From Maritalea mobilis (GTDB lineage: Bacteria > Pseudomonadota > Alphaproteobacteria > Rhodobacterales > Rhodobacteraceae): DNA of 64,000 nucleotides. The translations under genes were made by a program, and so were the position numbers. The notes under the pieces are model-generated. The model saw only the letters and a program-made list of their open reading frames with translations. It was not told the DNA's origin and searched no databases. The stretch covers positions 124,001 through 188,000 of the forward strand of contig NZ_JAHVKE010000004.1 in assembly GCF_019800885.1 (NCBI RefSeq), read 5' to 3'. Below are positions 36,942 to 46,736 of the stretch, one piece after another. Numbering within the stretch: the first letter of the stretch is position 1; each line of letters opens with the position of its first letter.

Positions 36942-37913
36942 TCAGGTGTCGCCAAGGATTGCAAAACGCGCTCCCAGCCACGGCATGCGTTCGGCGGCGG
37001 GCGCCACGAAATGGGTCTCGATCAACTCCCGCGCGAGTGCCGCGATCTGGCCCGGAATCTCGTCGGACCAATCTCCGTTGACCATCAGGACGATCTCGCG
37101 CGCGATTTCCTCGCCGGGCAGGGGGTGGGCGTCGATCTCTCCGGCGAAGCGTCCGGCCCGCAGCAGGCTCAGCGGTGTGGTGATGGTCCAGCCGGTGCCG
37201 CTGGCCACCAGCGCGCTGATCGACTGGTTCGAGTCCATCTCGAAGCGCTGCGGCAGGTCGAGGCCCGCGCGCCGCAGATACGCCTCGATCTGTCGGCCCA
37301 TCACCTGGTCGAGGTCGCGGCGCAGGAAGGCCAGTTCGGACAGGCTCGCCAGCCCGCCGCCGATATCGGTGCCACGCGGCACGGCCAGGATGTAGGGATC
37401 GGACAGGATCGGGTAGCGCCGCGCCTCCGCCGGGCCGCTGCCCGTGTCGGCGCAGATCGCCATGTCCAGCTCGCGCGCGGCGATGCGCGCCACCAGGCGG
37501 TGACTGGCCCCGGTGCGCAGGCGAAAGGCGCATTGGCTCATCCCTTCGGCCAGCCGGGCGGCCAGGCTGGGGGTGACCTCGTTCTCGAAATCCTCGATCA
37601 CGCCCAGCGACAGGGCGCTCAACCCGCTCAGGTCCAGGGCCGTCAGGTCGCGCTGCCCGCTGCGCAACGCGGCCAGCGCAGCCTCGGCGCGGGGCAAAAA
37701 CAGGCGCCCGGCGGGGGTCAGGACCATGGGGCGGCGCGAATGGTCCACCAGGTCCACGCCCAGCACCTGCGCAAGGTTCTTCATCTGCTGCGACACGGCG
37801 GGGGCGGACATGCCCAGTTCATGGGCCGTCGCGGCGACGGAGCCGGTGCGGGCGAGGGTCTCGAACACCTCCAGCCCGCGCAGGGTCAGGCCTTTGAGCA
37901 TGGGCGCGGGCAT
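36942..37913 (-). CDS. LysR-family transcription regulator
   Basis: A 323-residue regulator. The N-terminal winged helix (GLEVFETLARTGSVAATAHELG, SAPAVSQQMKNLAQVLG) is typical of LysR. The effector domain follows from about residue 95. It starts 15 bp after the stop of the Ldh-like gene on the same strand, so the two are probably co-transcribed. The effector and targets are unknown; acs lies downstream on the same strand. Confidence 0.88.
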   Translation of the reverse strand: MPAPMLKGLTLRGLEVFETLARTGSVAATAHELGMSAPAVSQQMKNLAQVLGVDLVDHSRRPMVLTPAGRLFLPRAEAALAALRSGQRDLTALDLSGLSALSLGVIEDFENEVTPSLAARLAEGMSQCAFRLRTGASHRLVARIAARELDMAICADTGSGPAEARRYPILSDPYILAVPRGTDIGGGLASLSELAFLRRDLDQVMGRQIEAYLRRAGLDLPQRFEMDSNQSISALVASGTGWTITTPLSLLRAGRFAGEIDAHPLPGEEIAREIVLMVNGDWSDEIPGQIAALARELIETHFVAPAAERMPWLGARFAILGDT

Positions 37914-37928
37914 GGCGCGGCGGCGTCC

Positions 37929-38639
37929 TCAGCTGGTCACGATCTGGGCGAGAAGGTCGGTCGGCAACGCCACCCGGCGCGCGGGCGGCTCAAGGCTGTC
38001 GGTCGGCAAGCCGCCCACCAACTCCATCAGCCCGGTACAGAGCGGATCAGCGGCGAGGATCCAGCCGCGATGGGCGACCGGTGCGCCAAGGGGGCTGTCG
38101 GCGGGGTCGTCCTCGTCCTCGACGACGCCCAGCAGGGCCGCCAGCGCCGGGCGGGCCGGTGTCAGCAGCGGGCGCGGCATGGGATGGTCCGGGCTGGCCA
38201 TGCGGGCCGCACCTTTGCCGGTGATGGTCAGGGCGACAAGACCGGCATCGGCCAGGGTCACCAGGGCCCCGAACAGGCCCGCCGGGTCGCTGGCGCGGTC
38301 AAGCCGCAGCACGGCCAGCCCTTTCTGGCGCGCCATGTCGATCAGCCCGGGCAAAGCGGCGTCGACGGCGACGGCGGCAAACCCGTGCCCGGCATCGACC
38401 TGCAACACCGCCGCCTTGGCCGTGGCGATCTCGGGCCGCGCGCTGGCGTGCAGCCGGCCATAGCGGATCAGGCGCAGGTCACGCAGCAGCGCATCCAGCC
38501 CGTTGGCCCGGTCGCCCCGCGCCTCGGCGGCGACCGTGTCGCGCGCCACCGTCAGCGCCCGCGCGCGCGACACGCCGGCGCGCGTCAGGCAATCGCCGGC
38601 CAGCGCTTCAAGGTCTTCAAGGCTCAGGGCTTCGGTCAT
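37929..38639 (-). CDS. Shortened Ldh-family (malate/L-lactate dehydrogenase type) protein
   Basis: A 236-residue protein resembling the Ldh_2 family (malate, L-lactate, ureidoglycolate dehydrogenases), normally about 330-350 residues. Homologous blocks are the N terminus LSLEDLEALAGDCLTRAG and LQVDAGHGFAAVAVD. The SHG motif with the catalytic histidine, usually after AEADG, reads RANG here, and the GSNHFG-type block is DRASDPAGLFG. It is therefore probably not an active dehydrogenase, or it has a changed role. It sits directly before a LysR gene. Confidence 0.65.
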   Translation of the reverse strand: MTEALSLEDLEALAGDCLTRAGVSRARALTVARDTVAAEARGDRANGLDALLRDLRLIRYGRLHASARPEIATAKAAVLQVDAGHGFAAVAVDAALPGLIDMARQKGLAVLRLDRASDPAGLFGALVTLADAGLVALTITGKGAARMASPDHPMPRPLLTPARPALAALLGVVEDEDDPADSPLGAPVAHRGWILAADPLCTGLMELVGGLPTDSLEPPARRVALPTDLLAQIVTS

Positions 38640-38703
38640 GCACGGCAGTTTTGACAGGCGTCACGCAGGCGTCAATGCGCAAAGGGCCGGCGCGACACGC
38701 CCG

Positions 38704-39642
38704 TCAGCCTTCGATCACCAGTTCGGGAAAGCGCCGGGCGGTCGACCGGATGGCCTCGGCCAGCCGGTCATAGGCCGGACCCGCGCCCGAACTGGCGCGC
38801 CACACCAGCCCGATCGAGCGGGAAAAGCGCCGCCCCCGGAACGGGCGGACGACAACGTCGCGCGCGCGCCCCTCGATCTCGGACCGGACGTAGAGCGCGG
38901 GCAGAAAGGTCAGCCCCATGTCCATCGCCACCATCTGCCGCAACGCATCGAGCGACGTGCCCTCGTAATCGCGCGAGACATCGGCCCCCATATCGCTGCA
39001 CATCGCCGCGATCTGGTCGTGCAGCGCGTAGGCGGGCGACAGCGACAGGATGGTTTGCTGTGCAAGGTCAGGCGCGTCGAGTTCGGTTTTCGCGATCAGA
39101 TCATGATCGGCAGGCAGCGCCACCGCCAGCGGTTCGCGGAACAGCCGCGCCACCGACAGCGTCGCGCCCGGCACCGGCAGTTGCGTCAGGATCAGGTCAT
39201 GCACGCCGTCCTGCAACTCGCGCATCAGGTCGCGCGGGGCGGCCTCGCGGATATAGAGGCGCAGATCGGGATGGGTGCGGTGCAGATCGCCCACCACATG
39301 CGGCATCAGGTAGGGGCCGAGCGTGGCCGAGGTGCCCAGCCGGATCGTGCCGCCCAGGCCCGATTTCAGCGTCACGGACAGATCGAGAATGCCTTGCGCG
39401 GCATCCAGCATCTCGCGCCCGCGCCGCGCCACCTCGCGTCCGGCGACGGTCAGTTGCACCGGCCCGCGCCCGCGTTCGACCAGCGTCAGGCCAAGCGCCT
39501 CTTCCAGCGTCTTGATTTGTACCGACAGCGAGGGTTGCGAGATGCCGCAGCTTTCCGCGGCCTCGCGGAAATGGGCGGTTTCCTCAAGCGCGACGAGGTA
39601 ACGGAGCTGGCGCAGCGTGAAGGGCGGAATGGCGTTGTGCAT
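38704..39642 (-). CDS. OxyR-like LysR regulator lacking the peroxide-sensing cysteine
   Basis: A 312-residue LysR protein close to OxyR in layout (TLRQLRYLVALEETAHFREAA, QPSLSVQIKTLEEALG). In E. coli OxyR, C199 and C208 form the redox switch in HCLRDQ...FC. The aligned segment here is YALHDQIAAMC: the first position is A206 and the second is C215. Without the reactive cysteine, classical peroxide sensing is not expected. It diverges from the mrp operon across a 421-bp gap. Confidence 0.85.
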   Translation of the reverse strand: MHNAIPPFTLRQLRYLVALEETAHFREAAESCGISQPSLSVQIKTLEEALGLTLVERGRGPVQLTVAGREVARRGREMLDAAQGILDLSVTLKSGLGGTIRLGTSATLGPYLMPHVVGDLHRTHPDLRLYIREAAPRDLMRELQDGVHDLILTQLPVPGATLSVARLFREPLAVALPADHDLIAKTELDAPDLAQQTILSLSPAYALHDQIAAMCSDMGADVSRDYEGTSLDALRQMVAMDMGLTFLPALYVRSEIEGRARDVVVRPFRGRRFSRSIGLVWRASSGAGPAYDRLAEAIRSTARRFPELVIEG

Positions 39643-39673
39643 GGGACGGTCCAGATATTGCCTCGGCTACATG

Positions 39674-39688
39674 ATAGTTTCTTCCAAT
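39674..39688. promoter_or_regulatory. OxyR/LysR-type half site before the OxyR-like gene
   Basis: ATAG (39674-39677), seven bases, then CAAT (39685-39688) differs at one base from the OxyR element ATAG-N7-CTAT. It lies 31 bp upstream of the gene start, where LysR autoregulatory sites usually sit. The rest of the gap to mrpA (39689-40063) has no recognisable element other than an AT-rich stretch at 39690-39720. Confidence 0.4.
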
Positions 39689-40063
39689 GGATAATTAAAG
39701 AGGTTTGCCATTTATCCTATGGTGGTGCCGCCCTAACTCCTGTCGTGACCGAGGGTAAAGGTATCGGCGCTCCGTGGGCACGCATGGAGCTCGATGGAGG
39801 TCTTGCCGCGCCGGGCATAGTCCCTTCCGGCGCTCACGGACCGGCAAGACTTTCCTCCCGGGCGGTGTCGTGGCGGTCTCAGCCGTCAACCGCGACGGCA
39901 TCGTCCGGGCCCTCGGTCCTCTTTTGTGCGCAGTGCATCCCGTCGCGCCCAGTGAAGGCTGGACCTTCGGCTTGGCTGCCACAGATCGAAAGAACAATAC
40001 GGGCGAAACGCCCGAATGGCGCAGGGCGCAACCGCCGGCGCGAAGGACGAAGGGTGATGAAGC

Positions 40064-42367
40064 GTGGCGAGTAACACGGCAGAGGTTCCGCGCAAGGCGG
40101 GTGGTCCGGCAGGATGGATATCGGTCGCGGTGCCCGCGGCTTTGTTCGCGTGGTTCCTGCAATATGTCGGCCCGGTCTCGGAGGGGGAGCAAATCCTTCT
40201 GGGCATCGACTGGGTGCCGTCGATGGATATTCGCTTGTCTGTCCTGATCGACGGGCTGTCGCTGACCTTTGCATTGCTCATCGCCGGGATCGGCACGTTG
40301 GTGACGCTGTTTTCCACCGCTTACCTTGGCAAGCACCCCGACTACCCGCGTTTCGTCCTGTTCCTCATGGCCTTCATGGTGGGGATGCTGGGCCTTGTGC
40401 TGTCGGACAACCTGATCGCGCTGTTCGTCTTCTGGGAGGTCACGACGATCTCCTCCTACCTGCTGATCGGCTTCGACAATGCCAGTGCCAAGTCGCGGCG
40501 CTCGGCGCTTCAGGCGCTGTTGCTGACGGGCGCGGGGGGGCTTGCCCTGCTGGCCGGGATGATCCTGCTGGGGCATGTCGCGGGCACGTTCGAGCTGTCC
40601 GAGATCCTGACGCAGGGCGAGGCGATCCGCGCCCATCCGCTTTACGTGCCCATCGTCATCCTGTTCCTGCTGGGCGCGTTCACCAAGTCGGCGCAGTTCC
40701 CGTTCCATTTCTGGCTGCCCAACGCGATGGCGGCCCCCACGCCGGTTTCGGCCTACCTGCACTCGGCCACGATGGTGAAGGGCGGCGTCTACCTGCTGGC
40801 GCGGGTCAACCCGGCGCTGGGCGACAGCGAGCTGTGGTTCTGGACGCTGATCGTTGCGGGCGGGTTCACCACCGTCTTCGCCAGCCTGCTGGCGATCCGG
40901 CAGACCGACATCAAGCAGGTGCTGGCCTACACCACGCTGATGGCGCTGGGCGCGCTGACGTTGTTCATCGGTACCGGCTCGCCCGACGCGATCAAGGGCA
41001 TGATGGTGTTCCTGGTCGTCCATTCGCTCTACAAGGCGGCGCTGTTCCTGATGATCGGCATCGTCGATCACGAGACCGGCACGCGCGAGGTGGACCGCCT
41101 GCGCGGGCTGGGCCGCAAGATGCCGCTGACCTTCCTCGGCGGGGCGCTGGCCGCGATCTCGATGGCGGGCATCCCGCCCTTCGTGGGCTTCATCGGGAAA
41201 GAGTTCCTCTACAAGGCGGGCCTCGGGCACGAGCAGGCGACAGTCTGGATCACCGGCACGATTTTCGCGGCCTCCGCGCTGATGTTCGTGGCCGCGGGCA
41301 TCGCCGTTCTGCGCCCCTTCACCGGCAGGCTGTCCGACACGCCCCGCCCCGCCCATGAAGGGCCGTGGGTGATGTGGATCGGGCCGCTGATCCTGGGCGC
41401 GCTGTCGCTGGGCTTTGGCCTGTTCCCCGACATGGTCGAGCGGTTCCTCGTCGCGCCGGGCACCTGGGCCGTCTATGGCGATTATGACTACACGGTGGAC
41501 CTCTACCTGTTCCGCGAGGTGAACGCCGCCTTCCTGCTGTCGCTGGCGACCTTCGCCACGGGCATCGTGCTCTACCTCGTGCACGCCCGCCTGCGCGCGG
41601 CGCTGGCGCGGATCATCGCCGCCAACCCGGTCAAGTTCGACCCGGGCTGGGATCGGCTGATCGACGGGATCAAGGCGCTGGCCGCCTGGCAGACGCGGCA
41701 CCTGCAATCGGGCGTGCTGCAACGCTATATGCTGATCGTGTTCGCGACGCTGACCGTGGCGCTGGGGGGCACGATCTGGGCGCAGGGCGCGCTGGATTTC
41801 CGCATCGACTTCGCGGCCGAGTTCGACGGCCTGCTGTTCAAGCATTGGGCGGTCCTGATCTTCATCACCGCCGGCGCGCTTCTGACTGCCTATACCGGCA
41901 GCCGCATGACGGCGATCGCGGCGCTGGGCGTCGTCGGCATCGGGGTCGCGCTGATCTTCATCATGTTCAGCGCGCCGGACGTGGCGATCACGCAGCTTCT
42001 GGTGGAAACGCTGGTCGTCGTGCTGGTGGCCGTGGCAATGCTGAAGCTGCCGAACCTCAACCTCGGGGATGAGCCGCGCCGCCCGGGCCATGCGGTCCTG
42101 TCCATCGCGACCGGCGCGGTCGTGAGCGCGGTCCTGATCGCCGTCCTTCAAGGCGACCTCGACCGGCGCATCACCGACTATTTCGAGGTGGCCAGTTGGC
42201 CCGACGCCTATGGCCGCAACATCGTCAACGTGATCCTCGTGGATTTCCGCGCGCTGGATACCTTCGGCGAGATTGCGGTGGTCGTGATCGCGGCGCTGGC
42301 GGCCTACGCGCTGTTGCGCGGCACGCGCTATGGCGGCGATGCCGCCGACAAGGACGGGGGGCGCTGA
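40064..42367 (+). CDS. mrpA: Mrp Na+(K+)/H+ antiporter subunit A
   Basis: The largest subunit of the seven-part Mrp antiporter of the inner membrane, related to complex I NuoL. The 767-residue protein has about 20 hydrophobic segments; E125 ([11 protein letters not shown]) and K208 ([15 protein letters not shown]) are the conserved proton-path residues. The C-terminal part ([19 protein letters not shown]) is the MrpA-specific extension. GTG 40064 is the start. It precedes a separate mrpB by one base, so this is a group-1 operon with A and B as separate genes. Confidence 0.92.
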   Translation: MASNTAEVPRKAGGPAGWISVAVPAALFAWFLQYVGPVSEGEQILLGIDWVPSMDIRLSVLIDGLSLTFALLIAGIGTLVTLFSTAYLGKHPDYPRFVLFLMAFMVGMLGLVLSDNLIALFVFWEVTTISSYLLIGFDNASAKSRRSALQALLLTGAGGLALLAGMILLGHVAGTFELSEILTQGEAIRAHPLYVPIVILFLLGAFTKSAQFPFHFWLPNAMAAPTPVSAYLHSATMVKGGVYLLARVNPALGDSELWFWTLIVAGGFTTVFASLLAIRQTDIKQVLAYTTLMALGALTLFIGTGSPDAIKGMMVFLVVHSLYKAALFLMIGIVDHETGTREVDRLRGLGRKMPLTFLGGALAAISMAGIPPFVGFIGKEFLYKAGLGHEQATVWITGTIFAASALMFVAAGIAVLRPFTGRLSDTPRPAHEGPWVMWIGPLILGALSLGFGLFPDMVERFLVAPGTWAVYGDYDYTVDLYLFREVNAAFLLSLATFATGIVLYLVHARLRAALARIIAANPVKFDPGWDRLIDGIKALAAWQTRHLQSGVLQRYMLIVFATLTVALGGTIWAQGALDFRIDFAAEFDGLLFKHWAVLIFITAGALLTAYTGSRMTAIAALGVVGIGVALIFIMFSAPDVAITQLLVETLVVVLVAVAMLKLPNLNLGDEPRRPGHAVLSIATGAVVSAVLIAVLQGDLDRRITDYFEVASWPDAYGRNIVNVILVDFRALDTFGEIAVVVIAALAAYALLRGTRYGGDAADKDGGR

Positions 42368-42368
42368 G

Positions 42369-42791
42369 ATGGTGAACTCGATCATCCTGAACGCGGCGAC
42401 GCGGCTTCTGGTGGCGCTGCTCCTTCTGTTCTCGGTCTTCATGCTGCTGCGCGGGCACAACCTGCCGGGCGGCGGGTTCATCGGCGGGCTGATCGGGGCG
42501 ACCGGCTTCATCCTCTACGCCATTGCGCAAGGGGCCGAGGCGACGCGCGCCGCGCTCAGGGTCGAACCGCAGAACATCGCCATGGTGGGCCTTGGCATCG
42601 CCCTTTGCGCCGGGGGCTTCGCGGCGTTTTTCGGCGAGGCGTTCTTTACCGGGCAGTGGTTGTTCATCGGTGAAACCGAGGAGGACAAGGGCCTGCCGAT
42701 CAGCAGCGTGCTGGTCTTCGACATCGGCGTTTACCTGGTCGTGTTCGGGTCGATCCTGACCCTTGTTCTGGCCCTCGAGGAGGAAGTCTGA
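42369..42791 (+). CDS. mrpB: Mrp antiporter subunit B
   Basis: A 140-residue membrane protein with four hydrophobic segments; [14 protein letters not shown] is the MnhB signature. The start is ATG 42369, one base after the mrpA stop; an upstream in-frame extension lies inside mrpA. The stop abuts mrpC. Confidence 0.92.
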   Translation: MVNSIILNAATRLLVALLLLFSVFMLLRGHNLPGGGFIGGLIGATGFILYAIAQGAEATRAALRVEPQNIAMVGLGIALCAGGFAAFFGEAFFTGQWLFIGETEEDKGLPISSVLVFDIGVYLVVFGSILTLVLALEEEV

Positions 42792-43160
42792 ATGGAGTTG
42801 ATGGTGGCCATCATGGTCGGCGTTCTCGTGGCGGCAGCGGTGCACCTGATGCTGGCGCGCAACGTGCTGCGCTTCATCTTCGGGCTGATCCTGATCTCGA
42901 ACGCGGCCAACCTGACGATTTTCGTCTCGGGCCGTCTGACCGCGCAAAGCCCGCCACTGATCCCCGAGGGGGCGGATGCGCCGCTGGGTGACGTGGCCAA
43001 TGCCCTGCCGCAGGCGCTGGTGCTGACGGCCATCGTGATCGGCTTCGGCCTCTTCGCCTTTGCGCTGACGCTGGTCTATCGCACCTACCAGAACCTCGGC
43101 ACGCTCGATTCTGACGAGATGCGCCTTGCCGAGCCGCGCGAAGGGGAGGACCACGCATGA
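42792..43160 (+). CDS. mrpC: Mrp antiporter subunit C
   Basis: A 122-residue protein of the NuoK/MnhC type with three transmembrane helices. Its conserved pattern is FIFGLILISNAANLTIF, followed by PLPQALVLTAIVIGF-like DALPQALVLTAIV in the third helix region. It directly follows mrpB and overlaps mrpD by 4 bp. Confidence 0.92.
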   Translation: MELMVAIMVGVLVAAAVHLMLARNVLRFIFGLILISNAANLTIFVSGRLTAQSPPLIPEGADAPLGDVANALPQALVLTAIVIGFGLFAFALTLVYRTYQNLGTLDSDEMRLAEPREGEDHA

Positions 43161-44695
43161 GCTGGGTTCTCGCACTTCCCATCATCATCCCCTTCGCGAC
43201 GGCGGTTCTGTCCTTCCTGTTCCGCAAGGGCCCCGAGGGGCGCTGGCTGTCGGTCGTGGGCTCGGCCGGCCTGCTGATCGCCTCGGGCATCCTGATGGCC
43301 GAGGTGCTGGCCGAGGGTGTTATCGCCGCGCAGATGGGCCAGTGGGCGGCCCCCTTCGGAATCACGCTGGTGGCCGACCTTCTGAGTGCCGTGATGGTCG
43401 TCATCACCGGCATCACGGGGCTGGCCGTGTCGGTCTATGCGCTGGCCGATATAGACGAGCGGAAAGAGGCCTTGGGCTACCACGCCCTGTTCCAGGTGCT
43501 GCTGGCGGGTGTCGTGGGGGCGTTCCTGACGGGCGACCTGTTCAACCTCTATGTCTGGTTCGAGGTCATGCTGATCTCCAGCTTCGGCCTGCTGATCCTC
43601 GGCGGTCAGCGGGTGCAGCTGGATGGCGGCATCAAATACGTGACGCTGAACCTCGTCTCGACGATCCTGTTCCTGGCGGGCGTGGGCCTGCTCTATGGCA
43701 TGACCGGCACGCTGAACATGGCCGACCTGCACGGCGCGGTGCAGCAGGTGGAAAACCAGGGCCTTCTGGTCGTCGTGGCGATGATGTTCATGGTGGCTTT
43801 CGGGGTGAAGGCCGCGGTATTTCCGCTGTTTTTCTGGCTGCCGGCCAGCTACCACACCCCCGCCTTCAGCGTTTCGGCCATCTTCGCGGGGCTGCTGACC
43901 AAGGTGGGGGTCTATGCCCTGATCCGGACCTTCACGCTGATATTCACCAGCGACATCGCGTTCACGCACACGATCCTGCTGTGGGTGGCCGGTTTCACCA
44001 TGGTGACGGGCGTTCTGGGGGCCGCGGCGATGAACGATTTCCGGCGCATCCTGTCGTTCCACATCGTCAGCCAGATCGGCTACATGATCCTTGGCCTCGC
44101 GCTGTTCACGCCCCTGGCGATTGTCGGCGCGGTGTTCTACCTCGTGCACCATATCATCGTGAAGGCGAACCTGTTCCTCGTGGCAGGGGTGGCGCGGCGC
44201 ATCGCGGGCTCGACCGAGCTGTCGTCGATCGGCGGGCTCTACAAATCCGCACCGGTCCTGGCGGTGCTGTTCCTTGTTCCGGCCTTTTCGCTGGCGGGCT
44301 TTCCGCCGCTCTCGGGGTTCTGGGCGAAATACGTGCTGGTGAAGGCCTCGCTCGATACCGAGGCCTACTGGATCGCGGGCATCGCGCTGGCCGTGGGCCT
44401 GATGACGATCTTCTCGATGACCAAGATCTGGGGCGCGGCCTTCTGGACGCCGCACCCTTCGGGGCTGGAACCGTCGCTGAGCACCCTGCCGTCCCGCGAC
44501 CGGGCGGCCCTGCTGTTGCCCATCGCGTCGCTGGCGGTGCTGACCTGCATCATCGGGTTTTTCCCCGAGCCGTTCGTGGCCTTTGCCGAACGCTCGGCCG
44601 CGCAGTTGCTGGACCCGACGGCCTATGTGGCGGCCGTGCTGGGTGACGTACCGATGGAGGCGACCGGGCTGGCGCAGGCGGAGGTGCTGCCATGA
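43157..44695 (+). CDS. mrpD: Mrp antiporter subunit D
   Basis: A 512-residue NuoM/NuoN-like proton-translocating subunit with about 14 transmembrane helices. The conserved glutamate is in YVWFEVMLISSFGL and the conserved lysines in FGVKAAVFPLFFWLP and FAGLLTKVGVYAL. Overlaps of 4 bp with both mrpC and mrpE indicate coupled translation. Confidence 0.93.
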   Translation: MSWVLALPIIIPFATAVLSFLFRKGPEGRWLSVVGSAGLLIASGILMAEVLAEGVIAAQMGQWAAPFGITLVADLLSAVMVVITGITGLAVSVYALADIDERKEALGYHALFQVLLAGVVGAFLTGDLFNLYVWFEVMLISSFGLLILGGQRVQLDGGIKYVTLNLVSTILFLAGVGLLYGMTGTLNMADLHGAVQQVENQGLLVVVAMMFMVAFGVKAAVFPLFFWLPASYHTPAFSVSAIFAGLLTKVGVYALIRTFTLIFTSDIAFTHTILLWVAGFTMVTGVLGAAAMNDFRRILSFHIVSQIGYMILGLALFTPLAIVGAVFYLVHHIIVKANLFLVAGVARRIAGSTELSSIGGLYKSAPVLAVLFLVPAFSLAGFPPLSGFWAKYVLVKASLDTEAYWIAGIALAVGLMTIFSMTKIWGAAFWTPHPSGLEPSLSTLPSRDRAALLLPIASLAVLTCIIGFFPEPFVAFAERSAAQLLDPTAYVAAVLGDVPMEATGLAQAEVLP

Positions 44696-45168
44696 ATATC
44701 TTCATCCTCAACATCGCCCTGGCCGTGGCCTGGGCCGCGCTGACCGGGGATATCACGCTGACCGGGCTGGCCGTGGGCTTCGCGCTGGGATCGGCGGCGC
44801 TGTTCGTGACCAAGCCGCTCTTTCCCGGCTGCGACCGCTATTTCAAACGCGTCTGGCGTTGGGTGAAGCTGGGGGTCCTGTTCCTGTACGAGCTGGTCGT
44901 CAGCTCCGTGCAGGTGATCTGGGACGTGCTGACGCCCGCGCACAAGGCGCGGCCGGGCATCATCTCGGTGTCGCTGGAGGCCGATGACGAGATGGAGATC
45001 CTGCTGGTCACCAACCTGATCTCGCTGACGCCCGGCACGCTCAGCCTCGATGTGACCGAGGACCGCAAGACGCTGTATATTCACGCGATGTTCGCCGACG
45101 ACCCGGATGCGATCCGGGCGCAGATCCGTACCGGCATGGCCCGCTGGGTCCGCGAAGCGATGGAGTGA
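44692..45168 (+). CDS. mrpE: Mrp antiporter subunit E
   Basis: A 158-residue MnhE-family protein with two N-terminal helices and a cytoplasmic C-terminal domain. SLTPGTLSLDVTED and HAMFADD are the family signatures. It starts inside the mrpD stop. MrpE is needed for full antiport activity in characterised systems. Confidence 0.92.
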   Translation: MNIFILNIALAVAWAALTGDITLTGLAVGFALGSAALFVTKPLFPGCDRYFKRVWRWVKLGVLFLYELVVSSVQVIWDVLTPAHKARPGIISVSLEADDEMEILLVTNLISLTPGTLSLDVTEDRKTLYIHAMFADDPDAIRAQIRTGMARWVREAME

Positions 45169-45173
45169 CAGGG

Positions 45174-45497
45174 ATGGATATTCTTTCAATCGCCGTGGAC
45201 GTGGCTTTTGTCATGGTGATGCTGGGCGTGGCGCTGGCCTTCATCCGGCTCATCAAGGGGCCGAGCCTGCCCGACCGGATCGTGGCGCTGGATATGATGA
45301 CGGTTCAGATCGTCAGCTTCTGCGGCCTTTACGCGATCCTGTCGGGGGATACGGCCTTCGTCGACGTGGCCATCGTTCTGGCGCTGGTCGGGTTCCTGGC
45401 CACCGTGGCGCTGGCGCGCTTCGTGGACCGCCGCCGCGCCGGGATCGGAGAGGCGGGCCCCACCATGACCCAACCGCACACGGAGCAGCGCAAATGA
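45174..45497 (+). CDS. mrpF: Mrp antiporter subunit F
   Basis: A 107-residue membrane protein with three helices; KGPSLPDRIVALDMM is the MnhF signature. ATG 45174 is preferred because GGAG (45162-45165) lies eight bases before it; a GTG at 45165 that overlaps the mrpE stop is possible. It overlaps mrpG by 4 bp. Confidence 0.9.
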   Translation: MDILSIAVDVAFVMVMLGVALAFIRLIKGPSLPDRIVALDMMTVQIVSFCGLYAILSGDTAFVDVAIVLALVGFLATVALARFVDRRRAGIGEAGPTMTQPHTEQRK

Positions 45498-45826
45498 TCC
45501 TCGACTGGATAATGGCCATCATGATCCTGCTGGGCGGATTCTTCTGCCTCGTCGCGGGGTTGGGCGTGTTGCGCCTGCCCGACGTTTTGATCCGCATGCA
45601 TGCCTCGACCAAGGCGGGCACGCTGGGCGCGGGCCTGATCCTTGGCGCGGTGGCGATCTATTTCGCCGAAACCGGTGTCGTGACGCGGGCGCTGGCGACG
45701 ATCCTGTTCCTGCTGATCACGGCCCCCGTCGCGGCCCACATGATCGGGCGCGCGGCGTTCCGCTCGCGCGTAGCGCTCTGGAAGACCGAGATCGAGGACG
45801 GGGCCGAGGAGCGGTTGCACCGCTAG
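45494..45826 (+). CDS. mrpG: Mrp antiporter subunit G
   Basis: A 110-residue membrane protein with three helices. LGVLRLPDVLIRMHASTKAGTLG is the MnhG family block. It completes the mrpABCDEFG set, which exchanges Na+ or K+ for H+ and supports salt and alkali tolerance and membrane energetics. It converges with the phosphatase gene, with a 9-bp gap. Confidence 0.92.
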   Translation: MILDWIMAIMILLGGFFCLVAGLGVLRLPDVLIRMHASTKAGTLGAGLILGAVAIYFAETGVVTRALATILFLLITAPVAAHMIGRAAFRSRVALWKTEIEDGAEERLHR

Positions 45827-45835
45827 GACGCCCGC

Positions 45836-46648
45836 TCAGGTTTGCAGGAAATCGTGCCGCCCGTCGGGGCGGATCGCGCAGGCGGTCAAGCGGTCCGTGG
45901 ACCACGCCGCGGTGTCGGTCGCGATGCGCCCGTCGCCCGCGAAGGGCAGGTCCGCCTCGATATGACCATGCGCGATCCAGAGGCCATCGCCGCGCGGTTC
46001 GCTCTCGAATTCCGGATGCCCCCAGAGCAGGACGCGCCCGGTCTGATCCTCCATCCGGTGGGCGGGGTCGGCGCCCGCATGCACGACCCAGAGATTGCCG
46101 GAATGCCACGAGAGCGGCAGGCCTGTCATCCAGCCTTCAAGCCCGTCGGGCATGGACGATTTCAGATGGCGCGCGACCTCGCGGAAGGCGTCGGGGGAGG
46201 CCCCCGTCGCAAGCGGCTCGGGATCGATCCCGAAACTGGACAGCGTTGCGTTGCCGCCTGCGCGCATCCAGCGGGGGCCGCGCGTGGCCGGGTCGGCCAG
46301 GAAATCGAGCATCATGCGTTCATGGTTGCCCATGAGGCAGGTGACGTTGTCGGGAAAGTCGCGGGTCAGCTCGCGCAGGCGGGCCAGAACCTCGGCGCTG
46401 CCACGGCCCCGGTCGACATAGTCGCCCACGAAGACCAGCCGGGGGTCGCTGGCCTCGGTCCCGCCGATATGGGCGTCGATCAGTTCCAGCATCAGTTCCA
46501 ACAGATCGGCACGCCCGTGGATGTCGCCCACGACATAGGTCGCTTGCGCGGGGCGCGGCATGTCTTCGGGGCGGGCCTCGGCCCCGGAGCGGGGGGCGGT
46601 GTCGGGGCGGTCCTTGCGGCCCAGAAGCGTGCGGACGGAACGAAGCAT
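45836..46648 (-). CDS. Metallophosphoesterase, PPP serine/threonine phosphatase-like
   Basis: A 270-residue enzyme with the di-metal phosphoesterase motifs in order: GDIHGR, GDYVDRG, GNHE and two later histidines (GLPLSWHSGN, VVHAG). This is the PPP/Ap4A-hydrolase-like bacterial group. It could dephosphorylate proteins or cleave dinucleoside polyphosphates. ATG 46648 is taken as the start, since the upstream in-frame extension is arginine-rich and poorly coding. It stands alone between mrpG and the YbbP-like permease gene. Confidence 0.85.
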   Translation of the reverse strand: MLRSVRTLLGRKDRPDTAPRSGAEARPEDMPRPAQATYVVGDIHGRADLLELMLELIDAHIGGTEASDPRLVFVGDYVDRGRGSAEVLARLRELTRDFPDNVTCLMGNHERMMLDFLADPATRGPRWMRAGGNATLSSFGIDPEPLATGASPDAFREVARHLKSSMPDGLEGWMTGLPLSWHSGNLWVVHAGADPAHRMEDQTGRVLLWGHPEFESEPRGDGLWIAHGHIEADLPFAGDGRIATDTAAWSTDRLTACAIRPDGRHDFLQT

Positions 46649-46736
46649 GACAGTCAGGTGCGCGCTGCGGCGGCGCTTGGCAAGGGGCAAGGGGGCATTG
46701 CGGTGCGCGTCACCGACGGCGCGCGGCGTTTCTGCC

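Noticed and set aside
39695-42511. A 938-codon open frame antisense to mrpA
   Set aside because: Same antisense composition bias; the plus strand encodes a clear MrpA.
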